This document shows, piece by piece, positions 42,124 to 49,550 of a DNA stretch of 51,919 nt. Position numbers and translations under genes: made by a program. The stretch's first letter is position 1, and each line of letters begins with the position of its first letter. Where the stretch lies: NCBI GenBank assembly GCA_016704435.1, contig JADJAB010000024.1, positions 1 through 51,919 on the forward strand, in the 5' to 3' direction. The notes under the pieces were generated by a model. That model was not told the origin of the DNA, searched no databases, and worked only from the letters and a program-made list of their open reading frames with translations. Origin of the DNA: Rhodobacter sp. Lineage in GTDB: Bacteria; Pseudomonadota; Alphaproteobacteria; Rhodobacterales; Rhodobacteraceae.

Positions 42124-43774
42124 ATGAATGCCGATTATGTGATCGTTGGCGCCGGGTCGGCGGGCTGCGCCATCGCCTATCGACTGGCCGAGGCCGGGCG
42201 GCGCGTGGTCGTGATCGAGCATGGCGGCAGCGATGCCGGCCCCTTCATCCAGATGCCCGGCGCGCTGTCCTACCCGATGAACATGGGCATCTACGACTGG
42301 GGCTTTCAGACCGGAACCCGAGCCGCATCTGGGCGGGCGCGTTCTGGCCACGCCGCGCGGCAAGGTGATCGGCGGATCATCCTCGATCAACGGCATGGTC
42401 TATGTGCGTGGCCATGCCCGCGACTTCGACCGCTGGGCCGAGATGGGCGCCGATGGCTGGCGCTATGCCGATGTGCTGCCCTATTTCAAGCGGATGGAGC
42501 ACAGTCACGGCGGGCAGGGCGCCGATTGGCGCGGCAGTGACGGCCCCTTGCACATCACCCGCGGACCGCGGTCGAACCCCTTGTTCAACGCCTTCATCGA
42601 GTCGGGCCGCCAGGCCGGCTATCCGGTGACGCCGGATTACAACGGCCAGGCGCAGGAAGGCTTCGGCCCGATGGAGGCGACGATCTGGAAAGGCCGCCGC
42701 TGGTCGGCCGCCAATGCCTATCTGAAACCGGCGCTGGCCACCGGCAATGTCCACATCACGCGCGGACTGGCCCGCCGCGTGGTGATGGAAGACCGCCGCG
42801 CCGTCGGGGTCGAGGTCGACACCGCCGCCGGCCGCCAGGTCATCCGTGCCGGGCGCGAAGTGATCCTTGCGGCCTCTTCGATCAACTCGCCCAAGCTTCT
42901 GATGCTGTCGGGCATCGGCCCCGCCGCGCATCTGGCCGAGCATGGGGTCGAGGTCATCGCCGACCGCCCCGGTGTCGGCGCCAACCTGCAGGATCATCTT
43001 GAGATCTACATGCAATTCGCCGCCGCGCAGCCGGTAACCCTTTATAAATACTGGAACCTTTTCGGCAAGGCCTGGGTCGGCACGCAATGGATGCTGACCG
43101 GCGGCGGGCTTGGCGCATCGAATCAGTTCGAGGCCTGCGGCTTCATCCGCTCGAAAGCCGGGGTGGATTACCCCGACATCCAATATCACTTCCTGCCCAT
43201 CGCCGTGCGCTATGACGGCAAGGCGGCCGCCGAGGGGCATGGCTTTCAGGCGCATGTCGGGCCGATGCGGTCGAAATCGCGCGGGGCGGTAACCCTGCGC
43301 TCGGGCAAGCCCGAGGATGCGCCGGTGATCCGCTTCAATTACATGTCGGACCCTGAGGACTGGGAGGATTTCCGCGCCTGCATCCGCCTGACGCGCGAGA
43401 TCTTCGGCCAGGACGCCATGAAGCCCTTCGTCAAGCACGAGATCCAGCCGGGGCCGGGGGTGGTGACCGATGACCAGATCGACGCCTTCATCCGCGAACA
43501 CGCCGAAAGCGCCTATCACCCCTGCGGCACCTGCAAGATGGGCCGCGCCGACGACCCGATGGCTGTGGTGGACCCGGAAACCCGCGTGATCGGGGTGGAC
43601 GGGCTGCGGGTCGCTGACAGCTCGATCTTCCCGCAGGTGACCAACGGCAACCTGAACGGGCCGTCGATCATGACCGGCGAGAAGGCCGCCGATCACATCC
43701 TCGGCCGCACGCCGCTGGCCGCCCTGAACCTTGAACCCTGGATCAACCCGAACTGGCGCACCGCGCAGCGCTGA
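42124..43774 (+). CDS. betA: choline dehydrogenase (GMC oxidoreductase), with one frameshift
   Basis: Oxidises choline to betaine aldehyde at the membrane with FAD. From 42124 (MNADYVIVGAGSAGCAIAYRL) the ADP-binding GxGxxG is at 9-14. Near 42313-42314 an extra G in GACCGGAACC shifts the frame; removing it restores FQTEPEPHLGGRVLATPRGK, followed by VIGGSSSINGMVYVRGHARDFDRW. Further GMC motifs: AASSINSPKLLMLSGIGPA near 245-263, and the catalytic His in SAYHPCGTCKMG near 461 with a second His/Asn pair in SIFPQVTNGNLNGPSIM near 500. Full product about 549 residues. betB is not in the window. One base aside, the gene is intact. Confidence 0.9.
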
Positions 43775-43787
43775 TCCTTCCGGGCAC

Positions 43788-43801
43788 TTGATCCGGGTCA
43801 A
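43788..43801. promoter_or_regulatory. FnrL/FNR-like box upstream of the DUF465 gene
   Basis: TTGAT-CCGG-GTCAA matches the FNR-family consensus TTGAT-N4-ATCAA at nine of ten positions. It lies 54 bases before the next start and 14 bases after the betA stop. Suggests oxygen-linked control of the small gene. Confidence 0.6.
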
Positions 43802-43854
43802 GGGCAGCCGCAAGGCAAACCCCTAGAATCGATCGGCAAATGAAGGAGAGACAC

Positions 43855-44091
43855 ATGTCGAACACCCCCCACACCCTGCAAGAGGAATTCCCGGCCGATC
43901 TGGACAAGCTGCACGCGCTGAAAGTCTCGAACGCGCATTTTGCCAAGCTGCTGGATGAGTATGACACCGTGAATGACAAGGTGCATCGGGCCGAAAGCCG
44001 GATCGACCTGATGTCGGATGCCGACGAAGAAGGCCTGCGCCGCCAGCGGTCGCATCTCAAGGACGAGATCGCCCGGATGCTGCGGGCCTGA
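43855..44091 (+). CDS. DUF465 (YdcH-like) small coiled-coil protein
   Basis: A 78-residue protein. I chose the ATG at 43855 because GAAGGAGAG lies just before it; the one at 43840 would overlap that site. It is helical throughout: FPADLDKLHALKVSNAHFAKLLDEYDTVNDKVHRAE and LMSDADEEGLRRQRSHLKDEIARML (in segments), giving a coiled-coil hairpin as in YdcH/DUF465. Function unknown in the family. The FNR-like box upstream suggests raised expression at low oxygen. Confidence 0.85.
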   Translation: MSNTPHTLQEEFPADLDKLHALKVSNAHFAKLLDEYDTVNDKVHRAESRIDLMSDADEEGLRRQRSHLKDEIARMLRA

Positions 44092-44100
44092 GCGCGGCCG

Positions 44101-45498
44101 CTAGTCCGCGATGTCATAGGGCAGAAGGCCGCGCCTGTCGGGATCGACCTTCAGCCGACGCTCCAGCGGCGGGACTGACCTTTGATGGCAGTCCCGCCGT
44201 TCACATATCCGGCAACTGATGCCGATCGGCTCGAACCGGCCCTTCAGGTCCAGCCCGTCGGAATAGACCAGTTCGGCGGCGTGCTGCACCTCGCAGCCCA
44301 GGCCGATGGCAAAGCGCCGCACCGGCGCCAGCCAGGCGCCTGCCGGTTTCGACACGTCGCGCGCCAGGCACAGATAGCGCACCCCGTCGGGCGTTTCGGC
44401 CAGCTGGCGCAGGAACTTGCCGGGGGTCTCAAAGGCGGCATGCACGTTCCACAACGGGCAGGCCCCGCCGAAGCGCGCGAATTGCAACCGGGTTGCCGAA
44501 TGGCGTTTGGTGATCGTGCCGGCCTGATCGACGCGCACGAAGAAGAACGGAATCCCCTTGGCGCCGGGCCTTTGCAGGGTCGACAGCCGATGCGCCACCT
44601 GTTCGATGCTGGCTCCGAACCGGTCGGCCAGCCGCTCCAGATCGTGGCGACATTCCTTTGCGGCCTCCTGAAACGCGCGGTAGGGCAGCAGGGACGCCCC
44701 GGCAAAGTAGTTGGCCAGCCCGATCTTGGCGATGTCGCGCGCTTCGGGGGTGGAAAAGCGGGCCAGGTCCAGCGTCGCCTCCAGAAGATCATTCTGCGTT
44801 GCCAGCGCCAGTTGATGCAGCAGTTGGAACCGCCGCGTCGGCACGTTGGCGCGGGCGCTGATCTCCAGCCGCCGGGTCTGCGGATCATAGTGGCGCATCG
44901 CCGGATTGTCGGAATGGTGCAAGCTGATGCCTAGCCTGCGCAGTGCCTCTTCGGCCAGAATTGCCACGTCACGCCGGGCCCCTGCGGGCGTTGCGAAATG
45001 TTCAGCCGCGCGGTCCACCGCATCAATGTAATTGTCGCAATAGTGAAAGAAATCGCGCACATCCTCCCATGGGCTGGGCCGCAGCGCGGCATCGTCGCGG
45101 CCCAGGGCCTCGTCCAGGGAGGCCAGCCGTTCGTGGGTTTGGCAGTAGGCGCGGTGCAGGTCCAGGAAGGCCCGCGCCAGGGCGGGCGCGTTCGAGGCCG
45201 CCAGCCGCAGATCGGCCAGCGGCGGCGCGCCCGAGGTGAAGACCGGGTCGGCCAGCGCCTCGCGCATGTCGGAGACCAGCCGCTCGCTTTCGCCCACCGT
45301 CAGTTCGGTGACGTCCAGCCCGAATTCTTGTGCCAGTGCCAGCACCACGCCGGCCGACACCGGGCGGTGGTTGTTTTCCATCTGGTTCAGATAGGGCAGG
45401 CTGACGCCCAGCTTTTCGGCAAAGGCCTTTTGCGTCAGGCCAAGACGGCTGCGGATCTCGCGCAGCTTGACGCCGGCATAGAGCTTTTGGGCGGGCAT
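44101..45498 (-). CDS. ScfR-family transcriptional regulator (PccR/RamB type)
   Basis: A 465-residue cytoplasmic regulator. The N-terminal XRE helix-turn-helix is KLREIRSRLGLTQKAFAEKLGVSLPYLNQMENNHRPVSA in segments (about 10-48). A central IrrE-like peptidase-derived domain has RRFQLLHQLALATQNDLLEATL (about 238-258) with no intact zinc motif HExxH. The C-terminal short-chain acyl-CoA sensing domain ends in ISCRICERRDCHQRSVPPLERRLKVD, with the three conserved cysteines. In Rhodobacter sphaeroides a member of this family, PccR, binds TTTGCAAA repeats and controls propionyl-CoA use. A palindrome of that type lies 13 bases upstream of this start, suggesting autoregulation. No obvious metabolic target gene is next to it. 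Confidence 0.88.
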   Translation of the reverse strand: MPAQKLYAGVKLREIRSRLGLTQKAFAEKLGVSLPYLNQMENNHRPVSAGVVLALAQEFGLDVTELTVGESERLVSDMREALADPVFTSGAPPLADLRLAASNAPALARAFLDLHRAYCQTHERLASLDEALGRDDAALRPSPWEDVRDFFHYCDNYIDAVDRAAEHFATPAGARRDVAILAEEALRRLGISLHHSDNPAMRHYDPQTRRLEISARANVPTRRFQLLHQLALATQNDLLEATLDLARFSTPEARDIAKIGLANYFAGASLLPYRAFQEAAKECRHDLERLADRFGASIEQVAHRLSTLQRPGAKGIPFFFVRVDQAGTITKRHSATRLQFARFGGACPLWNVHAAFETPGKFLRQLAETPDGVRYLCLARDVSKPAGAWLAPVRRFAIGLGCEVQHAAELVYSDGLDLKGRFEPIGISCRICERRDCHQRSVPPLERRLKVDPDRRGLLPYDIAD

Positions 45499-45510
45499 CG
45501 GCGGCCTCCT

Positions 45511-45540
45511 CTTTGCAAAACCGTTACGAGTTTTGCAAAG
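45511..45540. promoter_or_regulatory. 11-bp-arm palindrome with TTTGCAAA half sites
   Basis: CTTTGCAAAAC (45511-45521), spacer of 8, then GTTTTGCAAAG (45530-45540), a perfect inverted repeat. Each arm holds TTTGCAAA, the known half site of PccR- and RamB-type regulators. It lies between the MFS gene stop and the regulator start, on the regulator's promoter. Confidence 0.7.
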
Positions 45541-45546
45541 CCCGCG

Positions 45547-46764
45547 TCAAGCCGCGAGTCCCAGCGCCCGCGCCCGGCGGATGACCAGAAGGATCGCCAC
45601 CACCGAGGCCACCGAAGAGGCCAGCATCAACAGGATCAGCGGCAGCTCGGTGGAACCCGGCTGCAACAGCACCCCCGCCAGCGCCGCCAGCGCCGCGCCG
45701 CCGCCGATCAGCAGCGCCCCGCCAAGCCCCGAGGCGGTGCCCGCCAGTTCCGGCTTGATCGACAGCATGCCGGCGTTGGCGTTGGGCAGGCAGATGCCGT
45801 TGCCAAGGCCAAGGAAGATCGTCAGCCCGAAGAACATGACCGGCCCGGACAGGCCCAGAAGCGTCAGGACCAGCAGCATCGACAGCCCCGCCGTGGTGAC
45901 GATGGTGCCCAGCAGGACCATGCGGTTCATCCCCATCCGCACCGAGAATCGCCCGGCAAAGAAGTTGCCACCGGCATAGCCCAAGGCCGTCAGCGCAAAG
46001 AGCATACCGATCTCCGAGGATTTCAGGCCGAACACTTCGGTCCCGACATAGGGGGCACCGCCGAGATAGGCGAAAAAGCACCCCGAGCCGAAGGCCGCCG
46101 AAGCCGCGTAGCCCCAGTAGCGGCGCGAGGTCAGGAGTGCGGGATATTGCCGCATCTGGTCCAGGATCGACGCCTTCTTCAGGGTCGCCGTCTCTCCCAG
46201 GTCCGCCCAGACCAGCGCCAGGACGCCGATCCCCAGCACAAGCAGAAGCGCGAAATTGGCTTGCCAGCCGAAGGCCTCGTCCAGGAAGCCGCCGACCACC
46301 GGGCCGATCATCGGCACCAGGCTCACCCCCATGGTGACATAGCCGATCATCGAGGCGGCTTCGGCATCGGCCACGATGTCGCGCACGATGGCCCGGCTCA
46401 GCACCATCCCGGCGGCGACCACCGCCTGCGCCATGCGGCAGATCAGGAAGACGGTGGCATTGGGGGCAAGCAGCGTGCCCAGTGTCGCCAGCAGGAACAG
46501 CGTCACCGACACCAGCAGGACGCGCCGCCGGCCATAGCGGTCGCTGAGCGGGCCGATGACGATCTGCAGCGCCGCCGACAACGCCAGATACAGCGCCACC
46601 GATTGCTGCATCAGCCCGTAGGATACGTCAAACCACGCGGCCATGCCGGGCAGCGAGGGCAGGAAGATGTTCATCGTCAGCGCCGACAGGCCGGCCATCA
46701 GCACAAGCGTCGCCAGCTTTGGCGGAGTGGAGGCATCGAGAAACCGGGACGGGCGTGTGCTCAT
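45547..46764 (-). CDS. MFS multidrug exporter, Bcr/CflA type
   Basis: A 405-residue permease with 12 spans. The segment after the second span reads IVIGPLSDRYGRRRVLLVSVTLF (about 66-88), the MFS motif A of drug exporters, and motif C appears in MIGYVTMGVSLVPMIGPVVGGFLDEAFGW (in segments, about 138-166), which marks antiporters of the DHA1 group. The N-terminus (PPKLATLVLMAGLSALTMNIFLPSLPGMAAWFDV, in segments) fits the Bcr/CflA subfamily. Substrates unknown. It stops just seven bases before the palindrome of the ScfR gene. Confidence 0.9.
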   Translation of the reverse strand: MSTRPSRFLDASTPPKLATLVLMAGLSALTMNIFLPSLPGMAAWFDVSYGLMQQSVALYLALSAALQIVIGPLSDRYGRRRVLLVSVTLFLLATLGTLLAPNATVFLICRMAQAVVAAGMVLSRAIVRDIVADAEAASMIGYVTMGVSLVPMIGPVVGGFLDEAFGWQANFALLLVLGIGVLALVWADLGETATLKKASILDQMRQYPALLTSRRYWGYAASAAFGSGCFFAYLGGAPYVGTEVFGLKSSEIGMLFALTALGYAGGNFFAGRFSVRMGMNRMVLLGTIVTTAGLSMLLVLTLLGLSGPVMFFGLTIFLGLGNGICLPNANAGMLSIKPELAGTASGLGGALLIGGGAALAALAGVLLQPGSTELPLILLMLASSVASVVAILLVIRRARALGLAA

Positions 46765-46816
46765 CGGTCCTTGCTAGGGCGCAGCGGCGGGATTGTCCAT
46801 TCCAAGGCGACCCGCC

Positions 46817-47230
46817 TCACGCCCATTTGGCGAAGATGAACCAGGCACCAAGGGCGATGAAGGCAAAGCCGACCAGATGGTTCCAGGTGATCGGCTCTTT
46901 CAGGTAGGCCCATGAGAAGACCGCGAAGACGGATAGGGTGATGACCTCTTGTATGGTCTTCAACTGCGCGGCCGTGAACTGCCCGTGGCCGATGCGGTTG
47001 GCGGGCACCATCAGGCAATACTCGAAGAAGGCGATGCCCCAGCTGATCAGGATCACCGTGATGTAGAGCGGCGACGTCCTGTATTTCAGATGGCCATACC
47101 AGGCGAAGGTCATGAAGACGTTCGAGGCGATCAGAAGGCCGATGGTGACGAGGGGAACGGGCAGGGCGGGAAAGTGGACCTCCACAATGGCGATGTCTGG
47201 GTTCAGCGCGCCTCGGGTCGGACCCATCAT
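46817..47230 (-). CDS. DUF486 family small membrane protein
   Basis: A 137-residue protein from the ATG at 47230, though a later start near the first membrane span (VPLVTIGLLIASNVFMTFAWYGHL) is possible, as DUF486 proteins are usually about 115 residues. Four spans are present, with conserved WYGHLKYR, ISWGIAFFEYCLMVPANRIGH, QLKTIQEVITLSVFAVFS and AYLKEPITWNHLVGFAFIALGAWFIF (in segments). This is DUF486, part of the drug/metabolite transporter group. Function unknown. It precedes the MFS gene by 52 bases on the same strand and may be co-transcribed. Confidence 0.85.
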   Translation of the reverse strand: MMGPTRGALNPDIAIVEVHFPALPVPLVTIGLLIASNVFMTFAWYGHLKYRTSPLYITVILISWGIAFFEYCLMVPANRIGHGQFTAAQLKTIQEVITLSVFAVFSWAYLKEPITWNHLVGFAFIALGAWFIFAKWA

Positions 47231-48050
47231 TCACTGACCATTGGAGTTTGGCTGGATTCTGTAAGTGTATGTTAGTAAATGGAAGTTTTCAAATGAAATT
47301 CCACGCGGGCGGCCAAGGGTGACCAACTCACCCAGCATTGTTGACCATCGAAGCTTGCGGAAAACGCCGCCCGAAGGCGGCATCTTGGTGGTTCCAATTC
47401 GTGGGTCCGATTTACCCGGCGGGCTGCAGCAGGCCCGCGGCTCGAACCGGGTGAAGCGCTTCTGGGATTCGGCGCATGATGTGATTGCGGCGAACAAGTT
47501 CGCCGGGGACCTTGCGACGGGTCGTTACGGGTTCGGTCTCGACGATGAGGTTGCGCAACGCGTCCGCGATCGGCCGCAAAGGTTTCTTGCATTGCACAGG
47601 CCGCGGCGAAGGGATCCAGCCGCAGCTCATCGGCTCCACCAAGCAGCGCGTTCCACCGTGAGCGTGCTGTATTCGATGCAGCGGCCAAAACGGTGTCGCG
47701 CTGCATGGACCAACCGATCAACCAGATCCGAACCTGTCGGCGCCGCAAAACCGGCCCGTGCGCTATGCGCCTCAACGATGGCAGAAATATCATCATGATC
47801 AGTTGCGCCTCGACCTGGGGCAGGTTCAGCGTCGAAAACCTGCGCTGCACTTGCGGCTCCGAGCGCACGATCTCGGCAAGCTTCTCGTTTCCCGACAGGA
47901 TGACGGTGACAGCCCCGTCACCTTGCATCTTCGAACGGCGGATCGCCTGGTGTGGCGAACAACTTGACCGCCTGGTTGTAGATCCAGCCGGGATCGGAAA
48001 AAGTGGTCATGGCGGGCCTCGCACCTAAATGATCTGCCCGATGAAATCAT
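47231..48050 (-). pseudogene. decayed unidentified gene, perhaps ATPase-like
   Basis: No long frame here matches a known family. Minus-strand pieces in order read MTTFSDPGWIYNQAVKLFATPG (about 48010), GAVTVILSGNEKLAEIVRSE with PQVQRRFSTLNLPQVEAQL (about 47850-47920), and NLIVETEPVTTRRKVPGELVRR near 47500-47560. The VILSGNEKL..PQVQRRF part resembles the sensor-1/arginine-finger end of AAA ATPases of the TniB type, used by transposons, but that is only a faint likeness. The frame breaks at least three times. The left end, 47231-47290, is AT-rich compared with its surroundings, which could mark an old insertion boundary. Confidence 0.35.
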
Positions 48051-48146
48051 GCCCTCCGCTCATCCCGCCATACCACGTCCGGGGGATTTGCAGGGCCGCC
48101 TGAAATCTGCATGGATTTGGCAAAGAACGCAAAACCGGAGGACGCG

Positions 48147-48670
48147 ATGCGAAACCTGACCGTTGCGGCAACGCAGACGGCGCGCCGCTGGGATGCGGAT
48201 GAACTCATCCAGAAAGCCGAAGATCTGGTGCGGCTTGCGGCCGAAGACGGTGCGCAGGTGATCTTGTTGCAAGAGCTGTTCCAGACCCCCTACTCCTGTC
48301 TGGAAGAGAAATACGAATACCTGCCGCAGGCTCGCCCCCTGGCCGAAGATCGCGCCGTGCAGCATTCCGGACGATTGCCAAGGCGCTGAAGGTGGTGCTG
48401 CCGATCTCTCGTTTCGAACGCGCTGGCCATTCCGGATGCGGATGGCGGCCTGCTCTGGAACTACCACAAAGCCACATCCCGCAGGCGGGGAATCCCCGGC
48501 GACTACCGGACGCCGCGCGATTATACGAAATATGCCCGCATCGACTGACCGCCAGCTTTGATCTGGACGTGGTCCGCGACTATCGCCGTTCGTGGGGCGT
48601 GTTCCGGGATCGTCGCCCGGCGATCTACGGCACGTTGCAGACTATGGATGGCGTGACCGTATCAGACTGA
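48147..48670 (+). pseudogene. nitrilase-family amidohydrolase remnant
   Basis: Starts well at 48147 (MRNLTVAATQTARRWDADELIQKAEDLVRLA) with GGAGGACGCG before it. QVILLQELFQTPYSCLEEKYEYLPQARPL carries the catalytic glutamate of carbon-nitrogen hydrolases such as N-carbamoylputrescine amidase. The frame breaks at about 48361 and resumes as AKALKVVLPISRFERAG, then again. The middle of the protein, including the catalytic Lys and Cys (normally 110-170 residues in), is missing: the text jumps from a HKATSRR-like piece to the C-terminal FDLDVVRDYRRSWGVFRDRRPAIYGTLQTMDG. So there is an internal deletion of some hundreds of bases besides frameshifts. Non-functional. It converges on the LysR remnant. 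Confidence 0.65.
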
Positions 48671-49304
48671 TCGGCGGGGCGATCCTGATCCAGAAACCAG
48701 TCCCACAACTCGGCCACCCACGGGCGATTGAGATTGCGGGGATGGGTCACAAGACAGATGGCGCGTGCGGTCGGGATCGCCGCGCCAAACCCGACCAACG
48801 TGCCTGAGGCAATCCGTTCGGCGGCCAGACTTTCGCGGCCAAGGCAGACGCTCCGGCCACGCGCAGCGGCCTCCGGAACCAGGCCGGGGTCGGAAAGGTC
48901 GAGCCCCTTTGCAAGACCGGGCCGGACCATTCCCTGGGTCTCGAACCAGCGCTGCCGGTCTTCGTCCTCTTCGTGGTGCAACGGCGGCATATCACGCGGC
49001 GCTTGCGGTGGGGCCATCTGCGGAAATTGACGGCGCAAGGCGGGAGCGCACATCGGGCGCAGATGCTCGTCCAACAGCTTGGCCGAGATCAGCCCGTCTC
49101 AGACCCCTTGGCCATGCAATACGGCAAATCCACTTCGGAATGGGTGAAATCGGGGGCTTCGTCGCTGGTCGCGACCCAAGGCTCAATCCCCGGCAGATCG
49201 CGCACCATCCGCGCCATCTGCGGCATCAGCCAACCGCTGGCAAAGGCATGCGGCATGGTCACCACCACCGACCCCGGCTTGGTGTAGGAATCCAGCCGCC
49301 ACAC
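48625..49304 (-). pseudogene. LysR-family regulator remnant lacking its DNA-binding domain
   Basis: Minus-strand frames from 49304 to about 49098 read RLDSYTKPGSVVVTMPHAFASGWLMPQMARMVRDLP, the start of a GcvA-type LysR effector domain. The next frame continues LLDEHLRPMCAPAL, LAKGLDLSDPGLVPEAAARG and CLGRESLAAERIASGTLV then VTHPRNLNRPWVAELWDWFL, the end of the domain. A one-base shift near 49100 and another near 48990 separate them. Upstream, 49305-49440 gives only a linker-like LEREILSEAFAVL, and no helix-turn-helix is found before ppsA, so the DNA-binding part has been lost. It may once have regulated the nitrilase-type gene on its other side. Confidence 0.65.
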
Positions 49305-49550
49305 GCCTATCCGGAGAAAACCCGTCAGAGAACTGCAAATGCTTCAGACAGAATCTCTCGCTCAAGTGACGACGCGCTCTCGATCTGCTTCGGCAGCGTG
49401 GCGATCCCGGCCTTGCTGATGTCGGTTCTCCTTCCTGCCTGTGTCCAGTCTATCAAGAGCGATTGCCGAGCACCTTGACTGAGAACAAGGCCCGGACACG
49501 AACCCGAGCGTATTCTTGCAGGCAAAGTCGCAACCTGTCTGGAGGTCGAT

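Noticed and set aside
44998..46839. A 613-codon plus-strand frame opposite the ScfR and MFS genes
   Set aside because: Low-complexity Gln/Arg/His translation, and the minus strand carries clear conserved proteins; shadow frame.
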